From Aestuariibaculum sp. M13 (GTDB lineage: Bacteria; Bacteroidota; Bacteroidia; Flavobacteriales; Flavobacteriaceae), in assembly GCF_024723255.1 (NCBI RefSeq), contig NZ_JANIAC010000001.1:697548-761547 (forward strand): a DNA stretch of 64,000 bases, given 5' to 3'. Shown in pieces: positions 26,938 through 35,222 of this stretch. Both the position numbers and the translations under genes were made by a program. Under the pieces are notes generated by a model. It did no database searches. It was not told the DNA's origin and saw only the letters and a program-made list of their open reading frames with translations. Within the stretch, counting starts at the first letter, position 1. Each line of letters starts with the position of its first letter.

Positions 26938-27990
26938 ATGATTAAATCCCTTCACAAGCGAGAAAGTGACTTGGCTAACGCAAAAAGGCAGGTTGAAATC
27001 CTATCTAATGGTATTTTCCAACAAGGCGAATTACCAACCTTTAAAGCTAAAATTTCAGAAACCAATCAGTTTCCTATAAAAGCTAAAAAGCTTGAAATTT
27101 TACAAATAAACGTAGGTTACATGTGCAATCAAACGTGTAACCATTGCCATGTTGATGCCGGCCCAGACCGCAAAGAAATTATGAGTAAGGATACGATGCT
27201 ACAATGTTTGGAGGTGATTAAAAACACTGGTGCTCATACGCTGGATTTAACTGGTGGAGCTCCAGAAATGAATCCTCATTTTCGATGGTTTGTAGATGAA
27301 GCTTCAAAGGCTGGTATAAAAGATTTTATTGTTCGATCGAATCTTACCATCATTACAGCCAACAAAAAACATCACGATTTACCAGAATTTTTTAAAAACC
27401 ATAATGTTCATGTGGTAAGTTCTATGCCACACTGGACTAAAGGCAAAACCGATAAGCAACGTGGCGATGGCGTTTTTGATGCTTCACTTAAAGCCTTAAA
27501 AATGCTGAATGATGTTGGTTACGGCATACCAGACAGCAACCTAAAATTAGATTTAGTTTATAATCCATCAGGTGCTTTTTTACCAGGAAATCAAATGGCA
27601 ATGGAGAAAGATTTTAAAAAAGCGCTGTTTGATGACTTTGGCATTCATTTTCACAACCTATTTGCCTTAACCAATTTACCAATTAGTCGGTTTTTAGATT
27701 ATTTAATTGCTTCTGAAAATTATGAAGATTATATGTATGCTTTGGTTGAGGCTTTTAATCCGAATGCAGTTAAAAATGTGATGTGCACCAACACGATTTC
27801 AGTAAGTTGGGATGGTTATTTATACGATTGCGATTTCAATCAAATGCTGGAACTTCCTGTAAATAGTATAGCTAAACACATTTCAGAATACAACGAAAAC
27901 TTATTAGAAGGGCGCGACATTGTTATTTCTCAACATTGTTACGGTTGTACGGCTGGCGCTGGAAGCAGTTGCCAGGGCACTGTCGCTTAA
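26938..27990 (+). CDS. arsS: Arsenosugar biosynthesis radical SAM protein ArsS
   Basis: ArsS is the radical SAM enzyme that joins a 5'-deoxyadenosyl group to dimethylarsenic in arsenosugar formation. The 350 residues carry the cluster motif CNQTCNHC (Cys63, Cys67, Cys70), LDLTGGAPE downstream, and a C-terminal Cys-rich tail with HCYGCTAGAGSSC. Some homologues are selenoproteins; here the codons are Cys. Assignment is strengthened by the peroxidase-like gene before it and the TIGR04282-type glycosyltransferase 11 bases after it. Confidence 0.9.
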   Translation: MIKSLHKRESDLANAKRQVEILSNGIFQQGELPTFKAKISETNQFPIKAKKLEILQINVGYMCNQTCNHCHVDAGPDRKEIMSKDTMLQCLEVIKNTGAHTLDLTGGAPEMNPHFRWFVDEASKAGIKDFIVRSNLTIITANKKHHDLPEFFKNHNVHVVSSMPHWTKGKTDKQRGDGVFDASLKALKMLNDVGYGIPDSNLKLDLVYNPSGAFLPGNQMAMEKDFKKALFDDFGIHFHNLFALTNLPISRFLDYLIASENYEDYMYALVEAFNPNAVKNVMCTNTISVSWDGYLYDCDFNQMLELPVNSIAKHISEYNENLLEGRDIVISQHCYGCTAGAGSSCQGTVA

Positions 27991-28001
27991 TTCACAAAAA
28001 C

Positions 28002-28673
28002 ATGGCATTTTTAAACAAAAAAGGACAAGATGATGATAACGACATGACGTTTGATTTTCATTTTCCAACATCGAAAAAGGCTTTAATTATTTTTACCCGA
28101 AATCCGAAATTAGGCAAATGCAAAACGCGACTTGCTAAAACCATTGGTAACGAAGCGGCTCTTAACATTTACAAACACCTGCTAAAACATACCGCTTCAG
28201 TCACTGAAAAATTATCTGTCGACAAATTTGTTTTCTATTCTGAAAACATCATGAAAGATGATTTATGGAACTCAGACATTTTTAAAAAGAAACTACAAAC
28301 CGGCAACGATTTAGGAGAACGTATGCAACACGCTTTCACCGAACTTTTCAGCTTAGATTACCACAAAATTGTTATTGTAGGAAGCGATGTATTAGATTTA
28401 AATGCCGATATTATAAACGACGCGTTTCAAAAATTAAATAATAGCGATTATGTTATTGGTCCAGCAAAGGATGGCGGATACTATCTGTTAGGAATGAGAC
28501 GTTTAAATTCAGAAGTTTTCAAGAATAAAAACTGGGGAACCGAAACCGTTTTAAAGGATACTTTAGAAAATTTACAAAACAACAACGTTTACATGTTAAA
28601 AGAGTTAAACGATATTGATACCTTTGAAGATATTGAAGACTATCAAGAATTAAAACCGTATTACACCCAATGA
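28002..28673 (+). CDS. TIGR04282-type arsenosugar glycosyltransferase
   Basis: This DUF2064-like GT-A protein of about 223 residues shows ALIIFTRNPKLGKCKTRLA near the N-terminus (nucleotide-binding), a VGSDVLDLNAD Asp motif, and IGPAKDGGYYLLGM. The frame is open back into arsS from 27936, but I place the start at the ATG at 28002; an ATG at 28044 is also possible. In arsenosugar clusters this family is thought to attach the sugar or glycerol moiety. Its stop overlaps the phosphorylase start (ATGA at 28670-28673). Confidence 0.85.
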   Translation: MAFLNKKGQDDDNDMTFDFHFPTSKKALIIFTRNPKLGKCKTRLAKTIGNEAALNIYKHLLKHTASVTEKLSVDKFVFYSENIMKDDLWNSDIFKKKLQTGNDLGERMQHAFTELFSLDYHKIVIVGSDVLDLNADIINDAFQKLNNSDYVIGPAKDGGYYLLGMRRLNSEVFKNKNWGTETVLKDTLENLQNNNVYMLKELNDIDTFEDIEDYQELKPYYTQ

Positions 28674-29482
28674 TTAAGATAATAAACGAAACTACAGATT
28701 ACTTAAAAGGCAAAGGCTTCGACAATCCTGAAATAGGTATTATTCTGGGAACAGGTCTTGGTCAGCTTGTTAATGAAATTGAAATTTTGCACGAGGTTAG
28801 CTATAACCACATTCCAAACTTCCCGACTGCTACCGTAGAATTTCATAAAGGGAAATTAATTTATGGCGTTTTAGAAGGAAAAAAGGTTATGGTTATGCAA
28901 GGGCGCTTCCATCTATACGAGGGCTACAGTTTACCCGACGTCACGTTTCCGGTTCGTATTATGGAAAAATTGGGGATAAATACCCTATTAGTTTCTAATG
29001 CTGCTGGTGCAATTAACACCAACTTTAAAAAAGGTGAATTAATGCTTCTCGACGACCATATTAACCTTCAGGGTGATTCGCCATTAGCTTTTAAAGGTGT
29101 TGAACATTTAGGTGAGCGCTTTGTAGATATGAGTGCCCCTTACAGTAGCGAGATTAACTCGAAATTTAAAACCATTGCAAAAAATCATGGCATTACTTTA
29201 CACGAAGGTGTTTATGCCAGTGTTCTGGGACCGCAATTGGAAACCAGAGCAGAATACCGTATGCTGAAAATTATTGGTGCAGATGCTGTGGGAATGAGTA
29301 CTGCTCCTGAAGTTATTGTTGCAAACCACCTCAAACTTAAAGTAGCTGCTGTTTCTGTTTTAACCGATGAGTGTGACCCGGACAACTTACAACCTGTTGA
29401 CATTACCGAAATTATTGAAATGGCTAAAAAAGCTGAACCTAACATGATTACCTTGTTCCGTGATCTTATTAAGTCGTTATAA
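28670..29482 (+). CDS. Purine nucleoside phosphorylase, class I (trimeric)
   Basis: PNP splits purine nucleosides with phosphate to base and ribose-1-phosphate. The 270 residues match the trimeric class: GTGLGQLV phosphate loop, QGRFHLYEGY, SNAAGAIN, GPQLETRAEY (base-binding Glu) and GMSTAPEVIVA. At the position of human Asn243 there is Asp233 (LTDEC), which suggests 6-aminopurine tolerance. The four-base overlap with the glycosyltransferase and the position between ArsS and ArsM suggest it removes adenine from the arsenical nucleoside; salvage is the alternative role. Confidence 0.9.
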   Translation: MIKIINETTDYLKGKGFDNPEIGIILGTGLGQLVNEIEILHEVSYNHIPNFPTATVEFHKGKLIYGVLEGKKVMVMQGRFHLYEGYSLPDVTFPVRIMEKLGINTLLVSNAAGAINTNFKKGELMLLDDHINLQGDSPLAFKGVEHLGERFVDMSAPYSSEINSKFKTIAKNHGITLHEGVYASVLGPQLETRAEYRMLKIIGADAVGMSTAPEVIVANHLKLKVAAVSVLTDECDPDNLQPVDITEIIEMAKKAEPNMITLFRDLIKSL

Positions 29483-29499
29483 ACTTCAACATATAACTC

Positions 29500-29539
29500 A
29501 AAAAAGAAAGGCTTGGTTTTTACCAAGCCTTTCTTTTTT
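29500..29539. terminator. Strong terminator after the phosphorylase gene
   Basis: Eighteen-base complementary arms (29500-29517 and 29522-29539, core GAAAGGCTTGGT/ACCAAGCCTTTC) with a TTTT loop, A-run on one side and T-run on the other. It serves both the arsenosugar unit and the convergent barrel gene. Confidence 0.9.
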
Positions 29540-29550
29540 ATATCTAAAAA

Positions 29551-30195
29551 TTAGTAACACGTACAATCCTCAATCTTGAAAATAATACCTAAACTGTGTT
29601 GCCAGTGTTTTGTTAAATAATCTTCAAACGAATGCTTGTAAGTGGTTTCCCAACTTAAACCAATGGTTTCAGAAAACCAGTATTTTAAACCTACACTTGC
29701 ATTGATAGTTGCAGCTCCAACTAAATCATCAGTTCCGTTAGCTGCCGAAAGCATATTATACTCTCCTTCCTGAATCCAGGTATATCCTAAACCTAAACCA
29801 GCAAAAGGCTCTACTTTTTCAGACTCAAACAAGTTATTGATATTTGTATTGATCATGGCATCGAAGCCTAAATAAGTCAATTTATCAACTTCTACTCGAG
29901 AATCACCCGTAAATTCACCCCATTTTCTTAATTTATTAAAAGAGGCTCTTACACTTACAAAAACATCATCACTTATGTATCTGGCAACCTTAACAGTTGG
30001 TAATCCAATATTCCAGTGATCGTTAACATTAAAGAACTCATCTAAAAACGGACCTTGGGGCGCATCCTCTCCTACCGAATAGACATTTACCGCATTAATT
30101 CCTGCTTCAAAAACCCATGGACTGCCTCCATATTTTTGGGCAAATGCAGATAAAACAAACACCATTGAACATAAACTCAAAAAAATCTTTTTCAT
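29551..30195 (-). CDS. Outer-membrane beta-barrel protein
   Basis: This 214-residue protein has a signal peptide (MKKIFLSLCSMVFVLSAFA then Q) and a small beta-barrel with alternating strands and Gly/aromatic ends (VEPFAGLGLGYTW, INASVGLKYWFSE, HSLGIIFKIEDC). It looks like the 8-strand OmpA-N/OmpX class; the C-terminus ends in a Cys pair (DCTCY). It interrupts the arsenosugar gene run on the opposite strand. No specific function can be named. Confidence 0.75.
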   Translation of the reverse strand: MKKIFLSLCSMVFVLSAFAQKYGGSPWVFEAGINAVNVYSVGEDAPQGPFLDEFFNVNDHWNIGLPTVKVARYISDDVFVSVRASFNKLRKWGEFTGDSRVEVDKLTYLGFDAMINTNINNLFESEKVEPFAGLGLGYTWIQEGEYNMLSAANGTDDLVGAATINASVGLKYWFSETIGLSWETTYKHSFEDYLTKHWQHSLGIIFKIEDCTCY

Positions 30196-30302
30196 ACTTT
30201 TCAGTTAAATATTAATAAATTTAGGGCTGGCGAAATTAGCAATTTTAGGTTATTTAAAACGTCACCACAACAACTCATATTGCTTTTCCTTTGAGTTATT
30301 CG

Positions 30303-30422
30303 ATGAATGACATGAAATTGCAAACCCGACCCTGTATTTACGAGGTGACCGAAAAAAAAGATGTTATCCATTATAAATTTGATGAACTTCGCTGTTATTT
30401 TTACATGGGCATCCCGACCTAA
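30303..30422 (+). CDS. Possible small protein (39 aa) upstream of arsM
   Basis: A short frame in the spacer before arsM runs from ATG to TAA and encodes 39 residues with two Cys (RPCIYE and LRCYFY) and several aromatics. Its codon use looks like neighbouring genes and it ends 25 bases before the arsM ATG. No family is recognised, and chance is possible at this length; the alternative is an untranslated leader or remnant. Confidence 0.3.
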   Translation: MNDMKLQTRPCIYEVTEKKDVIHYKFDELRCYFYMGIPT

Positions 30423-30447
30423 CTTTTATTAAAAATTAATACACCAA

Positions 30448-31416
30448 ATGAGTTACCTTAAAACCACCCACAATGTTTACAAAGAAGCTGCTCTAACACC
30501 AGATGTTGGTTTATGTTGCACCACTAACCCCATTTGGGAGCTGCCGGGATTAAAAATTCCGAAGATCATGCAGGAAATGAATTATGGTTGTGGCAGTACA
30601 GTTCATGCTCGTGATTTAACCAACAACCCTAAAATGCTTTATGTGGGTGTTGGTGGTGGTATGGAACTTTTACAGTTTTCCTATTTTAACCGTGAGATTG
30701 GTGGTGTTATTGGAATTGATGTAGTAGATGAAATGCTGAAAGCATCAAGAAAAAATTTTAAGGAAGCCGAAACTATAAACCCATGGTTTAAAAGTGAATT
30801 TATCGACCTTAAAAAAGGAGATGCCTTAAGCCTTCCTGTTGAAGATAATTCTATTGATGTTGCAGCTCAGAATTGTCTCTTTAATATTTTTAAAGCTGAA
30901 GATTTAAAAAAAGCCATCTCAGAAATGTACCGTGTGTTAAAACCTCACGGACGTTTAGTTATGAGTGACCCAACTTGCGAACAGCCTATGAACGACATCC
31001 TTCGAAACGACGAAAGATTACGAGCTCTTTGTCTAAGTGGAAGCCTGCCAATTAACGATTATATTAAAATGCTTACTGATGCCGGTTTTGGAACCATTGA
31101 AATTCGCGCCAGAAAGCCTTACCGAATTCTTGACCCTAAAAATTACCCAACCGACGAACTTATATACATTGAATCTATAGAAGTGGCAGCTATTAAAGAT
31201 CCAATGCCTGAAGATGGTCCATGTGTATTTACAGGAAAAGCTGCTATATACTTTGGTGACAGCGGTTATTTTGATGATAAAAAAGGGCATATTCTCTTAA
31301 AAAATCAACCTTTGGCTATATGCGACAAAACAGCCAATGCTCTGGAGTCTTTAAACCGAGATGACATTTTTATAAGTAAATCTACCTACCATTACGATGG
31401 TGGTGGCTGCTGTTAA
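30448..31416 (+). CDS. arsM: Arsenosugar biosynthesis arsenite methyltransferase ArsM
   Basis: ArsM methylates arsenite with SAM, giving the dimethylarsenical used by ArsS. The 322 residues have the N-terminal Cys23/Cys24 (GLCCTT), Cys48 in GCGST, SAM motif I LYVGVGGGMELL at about 64-75, DPTCEQP and a terminal GGGCC. The N-terminal and terminal Cys clusters are typical of the arsenosugar-type enzyme and may bind As(III) or Fe-S. It is the last member of the cluster, 966 bases beyond the phosphorylase. Confidence 0.88.
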   Translation: MSYLKTTHNVYKEAALTPDVGLCCTTNPIWELPGLKIPKIMQEMNYGCGSTVHARDLTNNPKMLYVGVGGGMELLQFSYFNREIGGVIGIDVVDEMLKASRKNFKEAETINPWFKSEFIDLKKGDALSLPVEDNSIDVAAQNCLFNIFKAEDLKKAISEMYRVLKPHGRLVMSDPTCEQPMNDILRNDERLRALCLSGSLPINDYIKMLTDAGFGTIEIRARKPYRILDPKNYPTDELIYIESIEVAAIKDPMPEDGPCVFTGKAAIYFGDSGYFDDKKGHILLKNQPLAICDKTANALESLNRDDIFISKSTYHYDGGGCC

Positions 31417-31425
31417 TTTTCCGTT

Positions 31426-31896
31426 TTAAAATTTAAAAATATGGCTCAGTGTCCATGCTGGGCCAATTAATAAAAACTGAAGATCTTTTAAAAAGGAAGG
31501 TTTCTTTCCTTCATGCTTGTGACCAATAAACTGAAACACCCATGCTATGGCAAAAATGATTAACATAATCATCCATAAAGGAGCAATACCAAAACCATCT
31601 ATAACCTGAATTCCGAAAAGCACCAAAACAGAAAACAGAAGCATGACAACAAACAATTTAAAAGACAATTTCAAATAATAGAACATCACCAATAAAATTC
31701 CTAAAGTCCCGAAATGCAAATAAGATTTTATCCATTCAGGGTTGAAATCTGCAAACAAATTTCCTATTGGGATACAAGCCAACAAACCAACAATTGAAAA
31801 GAAAATGGCAGGTACGCATACATAATGAATCCGTTTATTGTATGCTGTTTGATGGCTTTCGGAATACTCAGCCAAAAGGCTATTTAATGTCCTCAT
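31426..31896 (-). CDS. Mpo1-like (DUF962) membrane protein
   Basis: This 156-residue protein matches DUF962/Mpo1, whose yeast member is an iron-dependent dioxygenase in 2-hydroxy-fatty-acid alpha-oxidation. It has the N-terminal YSESH...NKRIHYVCVP His pattern, four hydrophobic spans and the C-terminal QFIGHKHEGKKPSF block that includes the conserved His-Glu pair. It is divergent from a fatty acid hydroxylase, 32 bases apart, which suits a lipid role. Confidence 0.85.
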   Translation of the reverse strand: MRTLNSLLAEYSESHQTAYNKRIHYVCVPAIFFSIVGLLACIPIGNLFADFNPEWIKSYLHFGTLGILLVMFYYLKLSFKLFVVMLLFSVLVLFGIQVIDGFGIAPLWMIMLIIFAIAWVFQFIGHKHEGKKPSFLKDLQFLLIGPAWTLSHIFKF

Positions 31897-31928
31897 AATG
31901 TCTTATTTTTACGTTTAGTTTAGTCGCT

Positions 31929-32813
31929 ATGGATAAATATATAGAAATAATACAAAAGTCTTATACTGGTTACTGGAATTACCTGAAACACGAACTAATC
32001 ACGATTAACCACTGGGACAATTATTTTTATGGTCTTATTTTCATTTCATTAGCCGTTTGGCTTTTAGAAATTATTTTTCCCTGGCGTAAGGAACAATCTA
32101 TTGTTAGAAAAGATTTCTGGTTAGATACCTTTTATATGTTTTTCAATTTTTTCCTTCTGAATTTAATCGTCCTTATAGCCTTATCTAATACTGCGGCTCA
32201 ATTTTTCAATGATATCCTTTCGGTTTTCGGTCTAAGCATTTCCAGTTTCCAACTTTTCGACGTTGATGCACTACCAAAAGTGTTAGGCCTATTTATCTTT
32301 TTTATTGTTGGCGATTTTATTCAGTGGAATACGCACAGACTTTTACATCGTGTTCCCTTACTTTGGAATTTCCATAAAGTACATCACTCTGTTAAAGAGA
32401 TGGGCTTTGCAGCACATTTACGCTACCACTGGATGGAACCTGTAGTTTATAAATCACTACTTTATATCCCTATGGCAATTATTGGTGGTTTCGACGCTCA
32501 GGATGTAGCTATCATCCACTTTTTCAATATTACCATAGGGCATTTAAATCATGCCAATCTGGGTTGGAACTACGGCCCATTAAAATACATTTTAAACAAT
32601 CCGAAAATGCACATCTGGCATCATGTTAAAGATTTACCTAAACAAGCCAAATATGGCATTAACTACGGTATCACTTTAAGCATTTGGGATTACCTGTTTA
32701 AAACGGCTCATATACCATACAACGGTCGGGATATTGAATTGGGTTTTGAAGGTGACGAAGACTTCCCAAAAGATTTTTTAAATCAGGAATTGTACCCCCT
32801 AAATAAAAAATAA
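31929..32813 (+). CDS. Fatty acid hydroxylase / sterol desaturase family protein
   Basis: This di-iron membrane oxygenase has 294 residues with several membrane spans and the His clusters of the family: HRLLHR, HKVHHS, HLNHAN and HIWHH. Members hydroxylate or desaturate lipids and carotenoids. The substrate is unknown; its divergent neighbour is an Mpo1-like dioxygenase, so hydroxy fatty acid metabolism is a fair guess. Confidence 0.88.
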   Translation: MDKYIEIIQKSYTGYWNYLKHELITINHWDNYFYGLIFISLAVWLLEIIFPWRKEQSIVRKDFWLDTFYMFFNFFLLNLIVLIALSNTAAQFFNDILSVFGLSISSFQLFDVDALPKVLGLFIFFIVGDFIQWNTHRLLHRVPLLWNFHKVHHSVKEMGFAAHLRYHWMEPVVYKSLLYIPMAIIGGFDAQDVAIIHFFNITIGHLNHANLGWNYGPLKYILNNPKMHIWHHVKDLPKQAKYGINYGITLSIWDYLFKTAHIPYNGRDIELGFEGDEDFPKDFLNQELYPLNKK

Positions 32814-32873
32814 TCAACCGATTATTACATTATAAACGGTGAATCGTCTATTTTTATAGTAAACAGCAATACT

Positions 32874-34379
32874 ATGAAACTCACCTACACCTTCTTTTTT
32901 TGCTTTTTATGGCTTCATTTTTCTATATCTGCCCAGGAAACTATTAAAGCCACTATTTTAGATTCTATTTCAAAAAGCCCCATTCCATTTGCAACCATTT
33001 CAACTACCAACAATTTTGGAGTGATAAGTAATGAATATGGTGAATTCCAAATTAATCTAAACAGTACAGACCAAATCGATTTAACTATTCAGTGTTTAGG
33101 TTACGAAAGCAAAATTATTCCGGTAAAAACATTTAAAGACAGCATTGTTTTGCTTCACCCTAAATCTATTGAATTAGATGAAGTGCTGGTTTCCAACAAA
33201 CATTACACTGCAGAAGAAATCATTGATAAAGTAAAAGATAACCTGCTACAAAATTATAGTACAGATTTTTCCAAAAATACGCTGTTTTCCAGAACGTCTT
33301 TCAATACAAAAATGCAGAAACAGGAGATTGATATTGAAAAAAGTAGTATTCCAGAACTTAATCAGGCCTTTATTGACAGTGTGATTCAATCGCTTCCAAA
33401 AAACAACGACTACCATACCGAACTTTTAGGCAATCTGTATACTAACAACTATAGCCATTCTCAGAAACTCGAAGTCATTAAAGCCTCAAAATTATATAAT
33501 AAAGACACCGAAATCAATTTAAAAAGTTTTGAAACCAAACTTAAAGATATCGCTCAAAAACACATAAAACGGGATTCGTATATAAAAATAAAATCGGGTT
33601 GGTTTGGCACCAAGGAAAGTATAGACTCTTCGTTTTTTGAAACTGAAGAAGCTAAACAATCCAAGGCATTGCTCGACGAGCAGGAAACAGATGAAAACTC
33701 TCGAAAAGAACTCTTTTTTATGAGTAATAAGCAAGCTATATCTAACTTAATTAATAAAAGCTTTATTTCCGAAAAAAGCGACCTCAACTTCATTCATAAA
33801 TCCAGTAAATATGAATTTCAGCTTTTAGATTATGCTTTTTTAAACGACGATTTTGTTTATAAAATAAGTTTCACACCTAAGCGTGGTGCCGATTATCAAG
33901 GCATTCTATATATTAATACCGATAATTTTGCTGTGGTTCGTGTTGATTACAGAAATGTAAAAGATTTAAGAGACTTTAGTTTACTTGGCATTTCATTCAA
34001 AGAATATAAAAAAGAAGGCACTTTAATTTATGGTAAAAATGAAGACCGAAGTTATACTTTAAGATTTGCTGAAAACATACAAGGCCATAATATAGGCATT
34101 AAAAGACCTTTAAAAATTGTTGAAAAGAATAAAAACACCCAGGGCCGAAGAAAACAAAACGAACTGGTTTCAGATATTCATTTCATCCTCTCAAGTTCCT
34201 CTAAACAAGTACTTGTTGTTTTTGAAACCCAAATGATATCTGAAAGCAAATTCAATGATTTTAAGGAAAACCCAAAAATAAAACCAACCTATTTACCCAA
34301 ATATGATCCAGATTTCTGGGCGGGTTACAACGTTATTGAACCCAATCAGGCTATCAAAGATTTTAAAATCATGGAATAA
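32874..34379 (+). CDS. Exported protein with carboxypeptidase-like regulatory domain
   Basis: A 501-residue exported protein: signal peptide up to about residue 20 (SAQ), then a CarboxypepD_reg/SusC-like N-terminal beta-sandwich (about 23-107: KATILDSISKSPIPFATI, NEYGEFQI). The remainder has no domain I recognise but is beta-rich with Lys/Asp/Ser. There is no plug/barrel pattern of a TonB receptor. Its stop is directly followed (0 bases) by the stop of the convergent phosphatase. Confidence 0.75.
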   Translation: MKLTYTFFFCFLWLHFSISAQETIKATILDSISKSPIPFATISTTNNFGVISNEYGEFQINLNSTDQIDLTIQCLGYESKIIPVKTFKDSIVLLHPKSIELDEVLVSNKHYTAEEIIDKVKDNLLQNYSTDFSKNTLFSRTSFNTKMQKQEIDIEKSSIPELNQAFIDSVIQSLPKNNDYHTELLGNLYTNNYSHSQKLEVIKASKLYNKDTEINLKSFETKLKDIAQKHIKRDSYIKIKSGWFGTKESIDSSFFETEEAKQSKALLDEQETDENSRKELFFMSNKQAISNLINKSFISEKSDLNFIHKSSKYEFQLLDYAFLNDDFVYKISFTPKRGADYQGILYINTDNFAVVRVDYRNVKDLRDFSLLGISFKEYKKEGTLIYGKNEDRSYTLRFAENIQGHNIGIKRPLKIVEKNKNTQGRRKQNELVSDIHFILSSSSKQVLVVFETQMISESKFNDFKENPKIKPTYLPKYDPDFWAGYNVIEPNQAIKDFKIME

Positions 34380-35111
34380 TTATCCTCTGTTTCGTCCTTT
34401 TTCGTCAGGATACAGATCTTTAACAATATCGCTTTGAACATAAGCTTTGGTATCTACATTCATACCGGTAATGCGTCCGAAAAAAGCAGCACCGGTATCA
34501 ATATTCCACACATTAGCCGCATTCATAGGTTCAAACGATCCAAAGTTTATGGTTGGAGTATGCCCGATAAAAATTTCGTTGTAATGCTTTAACCTATTTG
34601 GGTATCTTGATGAATTCTCATCGATGCTTTTATCCAGACCTAAAGCCATTTCCCAAAGTGTTCGATCTGTTGAAAAACTACTAACCATTGGCTCCTTACT
34701 CACCCCATGCATTGAGGTAAACCCTGCATGAATAAACAACCTGTTTTTATCATCTATATGATACCAAGGCATTGCTTTAAAGAATTCATGATGCAGTAGT
34801 TTTTCCTCCTTTGAAAAAGTAGCATAACTGTCCATGGTTTCCTTTCCACCATGAATATACCAGGTCGGATTCACGTAATCGGATTTCAACCAGTCTTCGC
34901 ACCACACATCATGATTTCCCTTGATAAAAACACAGTTTATTTTTTCAGATAAATCGATTAAAAACTCGATAATTTGGGCGGACTCACTCCAACCATCGAC
35001 ATAATCGCCCATAAAAATTAAAGTATCCTCCTCTTTAACTTCTAATTGATTTAATACCTGAATTAAAGCTTTAAAACCTCCGTGAATATCACCAATGGCA
35101 TACGTACTCAT
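34380..35111 (-). CDS. PPP-type metallophosphoesterase
   Basis: This serine/threonine-type protein phosphatase or related metallophosphatase has the complete motif set: GDIHGG near residue 7, GDYVDGW, GNHD, GHTPT and a later His. I start at the ATG at 35111 (243 residues) because the codon at 35129 is TTG and the added residues are not conserved. It is convergent with the preceding gene. The substrate (phosphoprotein or dinucleotide) cannot be read. Confidence 0.88.
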   Translation of the reverse strand: MSTYAIGDIHGGFKALIQVLNQLEVKEEDTLIFMGDYVDGWSESAQIIEFLIDLSEKINCVFIKGNHDVWCEDWLKSDYVNPTWYIHGGKETMDSYATFSKEEKLLHHEFFKAMPWYHIDDKNRLFIHAGFTSMHGVSKEPMVSSFSTDRTLWEMALGLDKSIDENSSRYPNRLKHYNEIFIGHTPTINFGSFEPMNAANVWNIDTGAAFFGRITGMNVDTKAYVQSDIVKDLYPDEKGRNRG

Positions 35112-35222
35112 GCGTTCTTTTTTATGCAAAACTAAGAGATTCCCTTAAAACTAATAAGAATGAAAAGTTATTTTAAGTTAAAATTGAAGATTTCATGAAT
35201 ACACAAAACAAGCGCTAAAAAA

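Noticed and set aside
27936-28001. Longer start of the arsenosugar glycosyltransferase inside arsS
   Set aside because: The added residues overlap the conserved Cys tail of arsS in another frame; the ATG at 28002 gives a normal protein.
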